From: Methanogenium sp. | Lineage (GTDB): Archaea; Halobacteriota; Methanomicrobia; Methanomicrobiales; Methanomicrobiaceae | NCBI GenBank assembly: GCA_030595665.1 | Contig: JAUVCV010000025.1 | Location: 1-38,690, forward strand | Length of the DNA: 38,690 bases | Reading direction: 5' to 3' | Shown: in pieces, positions 9,175 through 16,288 of the stretch | Layout: each line of letters begins with the position of its first letter | Numbering within the stretch: the first letter of the stretch is position 1 | The notes under the pieces: model-generated | Seen by the model: only the letters and a program-made list of their open reading frames with translations | The model's database searches: none | What the model was told of the DNA's origin: nothing | Program-made: the position numbers and the translations under genes

Positions 9175-9350
9175 TATCTCTCCTTTCTCCCTTTGTTTTC
9201 CAAAAAAAGTTCTTTCGCAGTGCAGAGACATGGATGGCAGAGGTTGTTTATCTGTTGAAAATCCGTTCCTCTGTCTTTAACTCGTGTCTTGGCAATGCTC
9301 TCTCAGAGTCAGCAGCGTTTTGGATAATTCCTTTCTGTCTTATAAATTAA

Positions 9351-9559
9351 GCGTAAAACCCTCCGGTCTTTAGCCAAGGGGATGTAAGCGCAGTTACCGA
9401 TAGAGTTAAATAATTTAACACTAATGCGGCATTACCCAATTGCGATAAACAAGCAATTGTTTCACCCTTGGGACGAGGGGTAGGGCCTGTGGACTGATGA
9501 ACATTAGTTTGGGGTATGAAGCAGGAAGTCCCTGAGTCTTTAGCTCAGGGGTAGTTCAC
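9351..9559 (+). mobile_element. IS605-family derivative without transposase (MITE-like)
   Basis: A 209-base element. Its left end (9351-9390) matches the left end of the tnpB element at 38300-38339 at 37 of 40 positions, including GTCTTTAGCCAAGGGGATG. Its right end (9518-9559) has GAAGCAGGAAG, a hairpin (CCCTGAG, loop TCTTTAG, CTCAGGG) and the terminal GTAGTTCAC, the same layout as the right end of the tnpB element at 22219-22257. The interior holds no complete gene; one short frame just before the right end may be the last codons of a deleted tnpB. It may be mobilised in trans by a related transposase, and the right end may still give a guide-type RNA (inference). It overlaps the stop codon of the next gene. 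Confidence 0.7.
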
Positions 9560-10587
9560 TTCAGCGCATTACGTTGCATCGCAAGAAACTCTTTTAGTTC
9601 ATCCAGGGTCTTCGGGATGCATTCATGGACTACGACTGACGGGTTGGTCAGCTCCACCATTTTTCGTGCTTCCGGAAGGGAGAGCGGCCGGTGCTGATCA
9701 GTGAGGATGGCATGCTGGAATGCGAATGTCTCCTGATCATGGCGCTGCATGGTGTCAAATCCATTCGGGATGCCCCGGCGGATGCGTTCCTGCCTGAGTG
9801 AGTATGAACCGCTCCAGTGGAGGTGGACGACATCGATCCTGTTGAGAATCTCCGGAGGCAGGGTTTCGATGCGGTCACAGACAGCGGCGATGCAGTCCTC
9901 TTCAGTGTCAGATGTGGTGACTATGTTCATGAGGTGGCCGGTGTCAAGGAGTAATCCGTAGTTGGAGAACTCCAGCCGGTCCATGAAAGAGAGAATCGCA
10001 TCCGGATTAGTATAGGTGAGGCCCGGATACCAGAGATTCTCAAACTGCAAGCGAACCGGGGGTTCATTGCCGGGAAAGGTGGAGACCAGTTCATTGAGAA
10101 ATTCTGCAGCCCGTTCCAGCACATCTTGGTCATCCCTCACATAGGTCTGGGTGAGCATCTCGGTGGTGTGATAATATCCGACATGGTACACCGCATATTC
10201 TGCACTGATTCGTGCAGCCCGTTCAAGCTGAAGCCGGAGAGCAGCGGAAAACTCATGGTGTGTAGTGCATGGAAAAAACGGTTTTTCGAATTGTGTGGTA
10301 CCCGTGTTGCCTGATTCACGTTCGTTTGTTTCCTGCCTGTGAACCGTTTGTTTATTCTCCTCTTCAAACATCTCAATCCAGCCGGAGTGGAACGGGAGAT
10401 GAACACTATGGATGAGGTTTTTGGGAATATCTGATGGAGCCAGATCCTCATAGCCCGTGTAGAGTTCCACACCGTTTAACTCCTCTTTTTGGCAGAATGA
10501 TTCCACATCTGTCCATTTCCCTCCGAAGATGGTGCGACCCCATGGGTAGACGGGGAGGCTGATGAGTTCTTTCCAGGACGTCTGCAT
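9556..10587 (-). CDS. Xylose isomerase-like TIM-barrel protein
   Basis: A 343-residue protein with features of the xylose isomerase/endonuclease IV TIM-barrel superfamily. Likely metal-binding or catalytic positions are in LQFENLWYPG (Glu), YGLLLDTGHLMN (Asp/His), DVVHLHWSGSYSLR (His) and VVVHECIPKT (His/Glu), spaced as in that superfamily. A stretch around residues 78-105 (EENKQTVHRQETNERESGNT) looks like a flexible, lineage-specific insertion. The start at 10587 gives MQTSWKELISLPVYPW, a plausible first beta strand; an ATG start is used. The gene stands alone, and its last codons and stop lie within the end of the IS605-like derivative, so the very C terminus may have been altered by the insertion. 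Substrate is unknown; sugar isomerase, epimerase and nuclease activities are all possible for this fold. Confidence 0.75.
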   Translation of the reverse strand: MQTSWKELISLPVYPWGRTIFGGKWTDVESFCQKEELNGVELYTGYEDLAPSDIPKNLIHSVHLPFHSGWIEMFEEENKQTVHRQETNERESGNTGTTQFEKPFFPCTTHHEFSAALRLQLERAARISAEYAVYHVGYYHTTEMLTQTYVRDDQDVLERAAEFLNELVSTFPGNEPPVRLQFENLWYPGLTYTNPDAILSFMDRLEFSNYGLLLDTGHLMNIVTTSDTEEDCIAAVCDRIETLPPEILNRIDVVHLHWSGSYSLRQERIRRGIPNGFDTMQRHDQETFAFQHAILTDQHRPLSLPEARKMVELTNPSVVVHECIPKTLDELKEFLAMQRNALK

Positions 10588-10921
10588 GGGTATTTTCCTC
10601 TGTCAGAAAAATAGGTCGTCCGATGAGAAAAAGAGCGTGGAATGGAGGTACACAGTTGGGGAGAACTGCGGAAAAGTCGAATGCCGACATATGCGTTATC
10701 GATTGGGACGTTGAATGCGACAGGTATGCAGTTTTGCCACCAGAAGAATTGTTCACTATCCGTACAAGGTCATGCCTCTGTGCAGAGAGGGGTTCTGCTG
10801 GCCCTTCCTTTGTGTGTGGCCTTCGTTGTATCTCTGTTATCCGGGTGTATGATCTCCGCAATTTTCATTGAGGGGTATCCTAAGGGAGTGCTTGGAGAAA
10901 GGAAATCTGTATGAAGCAGAT

Positions 10922-11032
10922 GTGCCCCATGTGGCAAAGGTCCTTGAACTGATCGGCAGTTCCCCGAACGGATGGGAAGATGCCGTCGCCAATGCCGTGA
11001 AGGAGGTGGCAAAATTCGTCCACGACATTAAA
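10922..11032 (+). pseudogene. Truncated dodecin-like gene
   Basis: From GTG 10922 the frame encodes VPHVAKVLELIGSSPNGW followed by EDAVANAVKEVAKFVHDIK, which matches the first strand and the alpha helix of dodecins (small flavin-storage proteins of about 65-75 residues). After about residue 37 the match stops: the two C-terminal strands that form the dodecameric shell and flavin site are absent in all three frames, and the frame continues as unrelated sequence to 11146 into the 3' end of the convergent HEPN gene. An in-frame start is also possible at 10868. I read this as the 5' remnant of a dodecin gene cut by a deletion next to the toxin-antitoxin module. Confidence 0.6.
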
Positions 11033-11077
11033 TTGGGATTATCACAGAAAATTGGACGGGAACCTTTTCATATCACT

Positions 11078-11524
11078 TTATCGGGTCGTATCCGCGATGA
11101 GGGCACGGATTCGTGCCAGAAACCGGTTTCCATATTCAATGGCTGATGCGACTTCCTCGGCAGTTGGGTCCGGGCCGAATCCATACTGATTTTCATGCCG
11201 CTGAGTTCGCATCCGGGAGAAGAGGGTGATCCATTGTTCCTCAAGGTGTCCGCTTTTCACATACGTTTCCAGATAGACTTCAATGCAGTAATGACTCTTT
11301 TCCCGGATCCCATCGCGGAACAGGACGGCCCGTGCGGCATGGAACCATACCAGATATGCTCCGTTGATACTGATTTTTTGAGCGCCTGCTGCTGCGGTTT
11401 TCTTTGACTCTTCTAGGTATGATTCTGCAAGGGAAAGAGAGTCTGCCGCCTTTTTTTCTGATGCAGGTACACGCCTGAGAAGATTCTTTCTGAAGCAGTC
11501 ATCAATCGCTGACAAGGGATTCAC
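11078..11524 (-). CDS. HEPN-domain protein, probable toxin of a HEPN/MNT pair
   Basis: A 148-residue, mainly helical protein. It has the HEPN-type signature with basic residues and His in SRMRTQRHENQYG (R104, R106, R109, H110, Y114), matching the R-x(4-6)-H motif of metal-independent HEPN RNases. The segment GAYLVWFHAARAVLFRDG is the other conserved helix. In known HEPN/MNT modules the HEPN protein is an RNase toxin neutralised by nucleotidylation by the partner. Its start lies inside the end of the MNT gene (23-base overlap), so the two are co-translated. The 3' end converges on the dodecin remnant. Which partner is toxic here is inferred from the family, not visible in the sequence. Confidence 0.82.
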   Translation of the reverse strand: MNPLSAIDDCFRKNLLRRVPASEKKAADSLSLAESYLEESKKTAAAGAQKISINGAYLVWFHAARAVLFRDGIREKSHYCIEVYLETYVKSGHLEEQWITLFSRMRTQRHENQYGFGPDPTAEEVASAIEYGNRFLARIRALIADTTR

Positions 11525-12062
11525 CTCTGATGGTAAGGGTAGTCTCTGTCAGGCCGGAATAGAATGGGGCATCATGGTCTTTGAGATGTGTGAGTTTCTC
11601 TTCGGTTAGGATCAGGATATGCGTTTCATACCCGGTGCCGGTGCGGATCTCTTTTTCCAGTTGTGCGATGAGCAGTTCTGATTCTATGGTATAGGTTGGA
11701 AGAAGCACCCAGATATCGATGTCACTTGTTGCGGTGTTGGTGCCTGATGCAAAACTTCCGTATACGCCTATTCCGTCCGCCCACTCCGGGAGGTGGTCTA
11801 TTGTGGTGGTAAGCAGTTCGATGTTCATCAGGCGCCTGATGGCTGCGGATTCTGTGGTCTTTTGCCAGTGATAGGTATGGTTTTCCCGTGCGATAAGGCC
11901 GGTTTTAACCAGTAAGTGCAGGTATCGTGACACAAAGCCCTTTGACGCCCCGGTCTCACAGACTACATCGGTTGCGGTTATTTCCTCGTGTGTTGAGACA
12001 TAATCGAGGATACGCACCCTCTCTTTTGTTTTGAAAATTTCTGGCAGGTATGTCTCAGACAT
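11502..12062 (-). CDS. HTH-nucleotidyltransferase (MNT), probable antitoxin and autorepressor
   Basis: A 186-residue fusion. Residues about 8-66 form a winged helix (KERVRILDYVSTHEEITATD, GASKGFVSRYLHLLVKTGLI). Residues about 95-175 form a minimal nucleotidyltransferase: G102-S103 followed by ten residues and D114-I-D116 is an exact GSx10DxD catalytic signature. Such MNT proteins attach AMP or short oligo-A to the tyrosine of the partner HEPN protein. The N-terminal DNA-binding domain together with the four evenly spaced palindromes immediately upstream points to autoregulation (inference). It overlaps the HEPN gene by 23 bases, upstream of it in the operon. Confidence 0.85.
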   Translation of the reverse strand: MSETYLPEIFKTKERVRILDYVSTHEEITATDVVCETGASKGFVSRYLHLLVKTGLIARENHTYHWQKTTESAAIRRLMNIELLTTTIDHLPEWADGIGVYGSFASGTNTATSDIDIWVLLPTYTIESELLIAQLEKEIRTGTGYETHILILTEEKLTHLKDHDAPFYSGLTETTLTIRGESLVSD

Positions 12063-12081
12063 GATGTATCACTGGTTGATA

Positions 12082-12163
12082 GTTTCCGCTCCGGAAACAA
12101 AAAGTTTCTGTATTGGAAACAATTTGTTTTTGAAATGGAAACAAATGGTTCTGAAAGGGGAAC
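12082..12163 (-). promoter_or_regulatory. Four phased palindromic operators of the HEPN/MNT operon
   Basis: Four 17-base imperfect palindromes follow one another: GTTTCCGCTCCGGAAAC (12082-12098), GTTTCTGTATTGGAAAC (12104-12120), GTTTTTGAAATGGAAAC (12126-12142) and GGTTCTGAAAGGGGAAC (12147-12163). Consensus GTTTCyGnnnyGGAAAC; symmetry centres are 22, 22 and 21 bases apart, about two helical turns. They begin 20 bases upstream of the MNT start codon. The arrangement suits cooperative binding of dimers of the HTH-MNT protein along one face of the DNA. The match weakens in the distal site. Confidence 0.75.
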
Positions 12164-13260
12164 ATTGTATTGAATTCCCTGGCACAATATTTCTGGAAAG
12201 TCGTTTAAGTAAATGATACGTCCCCCTCTCGCCCGCCCGGAATGTGCCACGCTCCCCCTCCCCTCAGAGGGAGGCAGTCCATGGGATAGACGGGTTGGGT
12301 TGGATCAGGTGAATTACTCCGTATACAGAAATATCCCTCACTTTTCCGTACAGGGGGCATCAATTGATGGGGGCTGTCGGTGGATGAAATTTCCCATGGC
12401 TGTGGATGTGATTCTGGAACACTAATATGGGAGGCGGGCTGATTTTTAGGTTCTCTGTCAGTTCACTTTCCTGATTCTTTCCAGTGTCTGAATTTGTAAC
12501 TTTGCATATGTTTTGCATCTGCTTTGCAGCAAAGAATTGCAAACAAAACGGCAATTGGAAACGCCCGTATTGTTGTGTATTCTTCAAAAATAGTACAATA
12601 TAGAGATATATGTACAGATACTATGGGTACTTTGCGTAAATTTTGGGGAACATTCAGCAATCTATGCACTGACATGTGGGCAGGTATGCCTCTCTCTGAT
12701 CCGGAAATGTACACAAACATAGAAGGTGTCCGAAGAAAAATCATAAATTCCGGAGGCAATCTCAAAATTAATCCCGGATGGGCGATATTTTTCAAACAAA
12801 TTCCCTTATAAAATGAATAAAACGTATGCAAAGTTGTAATGATGGGGGATGATTGCTGTCCGGGTGGATGAGTATATGTGCCTCTTCCTTCCTTCCCAAA
12901 AATGTATGGTCACCCCACTTTTTGATCCTCTTTTTTGAGCAATCTGGGGATTATCCAGGCGTATTTTTCGCTGATCTTTGCTTCCGGAAAAATACGGTCC
13001 ATATGCTGGTTATTTTGGTTAAAACTGAATAATTGCGAAGTATTATGGGGGCGTAACTGAGGGTTGATTGTGGGAGGATGTATTGGTCGTCTCACTGGGA
13101 GAAAGGTGGTTCTGGTGCGTCTGTGGGGATGTAATTTTTATGAGCATTATGGGGTTTTTATCTGAATTAATGGCAATATTGACATAATTTGATGTATTTT
13201 CTAATAATGACCCTTCAACATACTCGATGGTTGTTAGAATCTGAAATGACAGGTGAGAAA
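12164..13260 (+). other. Intergenic stretch between two toxin-antitoxin modules
   Basis: About 1.1 kb with no gene that I can support. Composition changes abruptly, from a C-rich patch at 12220-12260 to AT-rich sequence further on. A 62-codon open frame from ATG 12623 to 12811 (MGTLRKFWGTFSNLCTDMW...) and a minus-strand frame at 12910-13095 ending DRIFPEAKISEKYAWIIP are the only protein-like pieces; neither matches a family I know and both may be relics. The stretch fits a degraded part of an accessory island. Confidence 0.4.
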
Positions 13261-13653
13261 TCAATATCCAATCATATTGATCATGCGTCTCCTTACCTCT
13301 GATAAGTCATGTTTATCGAGGGTAAAACGATAATCTGTGAAATGTTCACGGTTTATTGTGTAGATGTGTTCACATTTTATCAGCGTATCATGCTTCAGTG
13401 CAGGATATTTGGCAGGAGTGATGAGATAATGGGAGTTGTAGTGTGGTCGGTTTTTTACCGCGTCCCATAAATTAGGGTGGGCGGATGTCATTGGAACACA
13501 GATGATAGTTTTATGATTATTGTTTCCAAGTTTCCGTTGGTTCATTATGACCGCAATGTAGTGCGGATCTTTCATTGTGTTTTGTGAAATTCCTGTATGG
13601 TCTGTCAGGTCGAGAAAAAAAACATCCCCCTCATGAAGCTCAGGGTCACTCAT
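13261..13653 (-). CDS. PemK/MazF-like toxin
   Basis: A 130-residue protein with the MazF/PemK-type small beta barrel: an N-terminal EGDVFFLDLTDHTG strand-loop, HYIAVIMNQRK, TIICVPMTSAHPN and the later YLITPAKYPALKHDTLIKCEHIYTINREHF, where family members carry the 'L-x-x-D-S/T-x-I-x-C/D-Q-I' segment. These proteins are sequence-specific mRNA endoribonucleases. It begins inside the stop of the upstream gene (ATGA overlap at 13650-13653), the usual order antitoxin then toxin. The assignment rests on the fold-like pattern and on the neighbour. Confidence 0.75.
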   Translation of the reverse strand: MSDPELHEGDVFFLDLTDHTGISQNTMKDPHYIAVIMNQRKLGNNNHKTIICVPMTSAHPNLWDAVKNRPHYNSHYLITPAKYPALKHDTLIKCEHIYTINREHFTDYRFTLDKHDLSEVRRRMINMIGY

Positions 13654-14255
13654 TCGTCCGCCCTGTCCATTGATTCAAATTGGAGGTGGAGCATCTCGTC
13701 AGGAACGGTGTCTTCATTTGGTATTTCGGGATATTCCGGAAGTGCTTTTGCAAATTTTACTGCCTGAAGATAGTAGAAAAATGATTCAAGTTCGTCATAT
13801 TCATAATCGTCAAGCCGAAGGTTTTCTTTGGCGATTATTTCACCGTTTTTGGTGTCCTTCCAGAGGCTAAATTGGTGCGTTAACGAGCTAATCGGTTCTG
13901 TATTATATTCCTTGAACGTTTCAATGACAACATTGAATAATTCAATATCCTCATCTGAAAAAAGGGACCGATCAGACGTTTTCCTTGCTGTATAATGGTA
14001 GATATACCGTTCTGCATCATATGGTTCCCGTGTGACCTCAAGGTAAGCGTTGGAATTGTCAGTATAGGAATATCCGATGTCAGGAACCGGACCATTAGGA
14101 AGACGGATGTATTCATCCTCAAGCAGCGTTTCACCACTCTTATTGAACCGGAAGAGATCGACAAAGAACACAAATTTCATCAATTTTGTTCTGCCAATCA
14201 GGGGATAATTCTCGATAGCATAGAGCAGGGCATTCAGTTGTTTCTCAGTTTTCAT
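13650..14255 (-). CDS. Panacea-domain (DUF4065/GepA-like) antitoxin
   Basis: A 201-residue protein with the Panacea/DUF4065 layout: an N-terminal helix LNALLYAIENYPLIGRTKLMKFVFFVDL, then the family segment with GETLLEDEYIRLPNGPVP (conserved 'G-P-V-P'), and a C-terminal acidic helical part. Panacea proteins neutralise many unrelated toxins by direct binding. Here the overlapping downstream gene is PemK/MazF-like, which fits a PanA-type antitoxin and toxin pair. The start at 14255 (MKTEKQL) sits directly where the domain begins. Confidence 0.8.
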   Translation of the reverse strand: MKTEKQLNALLYAIENYPLIGRTKLMKFVFFVDLFRFNKSGETLLEDEYIRLPNGPVPDIGYSYTDNSNAYLEVTREPYDAERYIYHYTARKTSDRSLFSDEDIELFNVVIETFKEYNTEPISSLTHQFSLWKDTKNGEIIAKENLRLDDYEYDELESFFYYLQAVKFAKALPEYPEIPNEDTVPDEMLHLQFESMDRADE

Positions 14256-14378
14256 TTTTCACTACCTCGATTGAAATCAGATGAAAAAAATACCCGGACA
14301 AATGTCCTTACAGCTCTTGGTTGTGATATGATCTTTTCTCTTCTAAATACTTTATCCATCTGGTGTGGGCAGTGATTG

Positions 14379-14612
14379 TTATGATATAAGAGCGAGTGCC
14401 TGGGTTTCCATGAGTTTAATGAGCACCATTTTGACGATATCAACAGACGCTCCACCCATTTTACTCAGGACGCCTTTTGCCTCATTCCATCGTGTTTCAT
14501 CGCGACAGGCATCAAGGAAGTCGTAACCTTCCCATGTTAACCGTGAAGGAATAGCATTCGGTGAAGGACTTCCGTAATTGTGGCGCCGCCCGGTATTCGC
14601 GGAGTATCGCAA
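14379..14612 (-). pseudogene. Truncated DUF2513 paralogue
   Basis: The readable frame ends with SRLTWEGYDFLDACRDETRW followed by NEAKGVLSKMGGASVDIVK, matching the C-terminal half of DUF2513 proteins and of the neighbouring gene at 14668-15039 (EGYAFLDAFSNEARWKKAKGV). The typical N terminus (MKRDMDLIR...) is missing: upstream sequence up to the neighbour's stop holds only about 55 bases with no match. An ATG at 14612 opens the frame, but the product would lack half the domain. Confidence 0.65.
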
Positions 14613-14667
14613 CGGACATCTTCACCTTTCTGATGAGGGCGGCAATGTGGATTCTTGAAAAATCAGA

Positions 14668-15039
14668 TTAAATCACATGGGCATCCAGGAGTTCCATGAA
14701 TAACGGGATAACAAGATGAATGGGTGCATCCCCAATATCGCCGATGACTCCTTTTGCCTTCTTCCACCGTGCTTCATTGGAGAAGGCATCCAGAAATGCA
14801 TAACCTTCCCGTGTGATTGCATAAATTTCATACGCGTCAGGTATGACAGAATCTGTTCCCGCATCCTCATCACTCTGAATTTTTGCCCTGATGATCCCCG
14901 CCTCATTCAGAAGCAGGACATGGTATGCAATCTCCTGATGGGAACACCCGTTAATATCCAATCCTGTTATCGCATCGTCGTCTTCAGACGCATCAATGGA
15001 GCGTAATATGTTTCGTATCAGGTCCATGTCGCGTTTCAT
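14668..15039 (-). CDS. DUF2513 protein
   Basis: A 123-residue protein with the standard DUF2513 start MKRDMDLIRNILRSIDASED, the central CSHQEIAYHVLLLNEAGIIRA (a wHTH-like segment) and the C-terminal EGYAFLDAFSNEARWKKAKG. DUF2513 proteins are common on mobile elements and near defence genes; their function is unknown. The start overlaps the stop of the restriction-methylase fragment (ATGA at 15036-15039), so it could be translated from the hsdM promoter and leader. Confidence 0.8.
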   Translation of the reverse strand: MKRDMDLIRNILRSIDASEDDDAITGLDINGCSHQEIAYHVLLLNEAGIIRAKIQSDEDAGTDSVIPDAYEIYAITREGYAFLDAFSNEARWKKAKGVIGDIGDAPIHLVIPLFMELLDAHVI

Positions 15040-15221
15040 GCGACGACCTTTTCCCGGGCACCAATCTTCCCCATCAGTGGCACAGAGATAAGCACTGTTC
15101 GGTATTTGTGGAGCACAATAATCGGAAGCATGATGTCTTTATACTGATTCTGACGGCATGGCCCCAGGAGGAGATCCGCGACAGACCAGATGAAACTGAC
15201 CTTTTCACCAAAATTATTCAT
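15036..15221 (-). pseudogene. hsdM: 5' fragment of a type I restriction methylase gene (hsdM)
   Basis: From ATG 15221 (preceded by GAGG nine bases upstream) the frame reads MNNFGEKVSFIWSVADLLLG, then QNQYKDIMLPIIVLHKYRTV. This is the N-terminal helical domain of HsdM (N-6 adenine methylases of type I systems). After about 43 residues the similarity ends and the frame stops at 15036; the SAM-binding and NPPF catalytic motifs are absent. No hsdR or hsdS is present. The intact translation start on an otherwise deleted gene indicates a 3' deletion that brought DUF2513 into its place. Confidence 0.7.
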
Positions 15222-15525
15222 ATTGTCGTATTCCTCACAGTATCCGCCATCCTGGTGTCCGGATTGGTTGTATGACAATTGCGTTCAATCGGGCATAAAC
15301 AAAACACATTTAGCACGCACAGGGTTCACGTTCACAAAAAGGATGGGTGCCACCCATTCTCTCAGATCAACCTTCCTCCAGCATCCACGTCATCGTTCTG
15401 CTGAGACCCGGTAAGCGGTGCCAAACCCGTGGTATCTGCATATTGCTCTGTGGCTAATTAGCATATGGATAACACCGGAGAGAAACAGCTGTCACTACAC
15501 AGTTATTAAAACGCAAAACAAGAAG

Positions 15526-15598
15526 CGCCCCCAACAGGACTCGAACCTGTGACATTCTGGTTAACAGCCAGACACTCTACCAACTGAGTTATGGAGGC
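15526..15598 (-). tRNA. tRNA-Asn (GTT)
   Basis: A 73-nt cloverleaf on the minus strand. The acceptor arm pairs GCCTCCA with TGGGGGC and leaves discriminator G. D arm contains AACTCAGTTGGTAGAG, anticodon loop CTGTTAA gives anticodon GTT, and the T arm contains GGTTCGAGTCC. CCA is not encoded. A TATA-like element lies near 15636-15645, about 40 bases upstream. Its 3' end faces the accessory island at lower coordinates. Confidence 0.95.
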
Positions 15599-15645
15599 AT
15601 GCACAACCTGTGTGCTATACAAGGTCACGGTGAGGGATATTAAAA

Positions 15646-16002
15646 TTATTGATTTGTGTTGTTCTCTTCACGCATTGTTTCGAGAAGGGAGATGATGGTG
15701 TCTATCTCAAAATCAAGCGTTTTAATCCGTTCTTTTGCCGCTTCAGTCGCCATTGCGCCCGCAGGAGATGCCTGAATATACTCCTGCCCCTCAAGCACCT
15801 TCAGTGAGTAGCGCACCCGGTGTGCCGGCAGCCCGGTAAGTTCGGCAAGTTTCATGATGCCAATCGGCTGATTCTCTGCTACGATGCGTACCACCCTGAG
15901 GTGGCGTCCCACCAGTTCAACTTCAGACCGGATCTTATCAAGCATCACTGTCGCCTGTATGTTCTCCAGCAGTACTGGACTGTTCCGGTTTTTCAGGTTC
16001 AT
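15646..16002 (-). CDS. Small winged-helix regulator
   Basis: A 118-residue protein. A wHTH is visible at about residues 36-85: LRVVRIVAENQPIGIMKLAELTGLPAHRVRYSLKVLEGQEYI, followed by an acidic C-terminal helix (KTLDFEIDTIISLLETMREE) that could dimerise. This looks like a regulator typical of methanogens; target unknown. It overlaps the upstream small membrane-protein gene by 65 bases, so the two are one transcription unit. Confidence 0.7.
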   Translation of the reverse strand: MNLKNRNSPVLLENIQATVMLDKIRSEVELVGRHLRVVRIVAENQPIGIMKLAELTGLPAHRVRYSLKVLEGQEYIQASPAGAMATEAAKERIKTLDFEIDTIISLLETMREENNTNQ

Positions 16003-16228
16003 TATCCTGGGCCATCAGCCATGCCTTGTCCCTCCGGTATGCAGTCCTGAAATACAGTGCCAGCACAATTGCCCCCACACCGCATATCGCTGCGATCAGG
16101 TAACTGTAGATGGGGATTACCCTGAATGCAGCAAGGATGCAAAGTGCCGTGAGAAGAAAAATGGCGTTAAGAATCAAGGTGAGCTTTGCAAATTTCATCC
16201 CGAATATTTGCTTTGCTGACTCGTTCAT
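15938..16228 (-). CDS. Small two-helix membrane protein
   Basis: A 96-residue protein with two transmembrane segments (about residues 14-35, LTLILNAIFLLTALCILAAF, and about 42-60, SYLIAAICGVGAIVLALYF), followed by a basic stretch (RTAYRRDK) and an acidic Ser/Glu tail. No family recognised. It precedes and overlaps the small regulator gene; the regulator start lies within its tail coding region. Confidence 0.7.
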   Translation of the reverse strand: MNESAKQIFGMKFAKLTLILNAIFLLTALCILAAFRVIPIYSYLIAAICGVGAIVLALYFRTAYRRDKAWLMAQDNEPEKPEQSSTAGEHTGDSDA

Positions 16229-16288
16229 TCTCCATACATCAACTTATCAGGATAAAAGTACTTGTGCTTTGGTCAGCAATATTCTGGC

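Noticed and set aside
10780-10914. Possible small lipoprotein (hydrophobic stretch ending LLSGCM)
   Set aside because: The segment resembles a lipobox signal peptide, but only about 15 residues follow the cysteine, there is no convincing ribosome-binding site, and the upstream frame is not protein-like.
12463-12831. Minus-strand open frame of 122 codons
   Set aside because: Composition is not protein-like and a plus-strand frame covers the same DNA; neither is supported.
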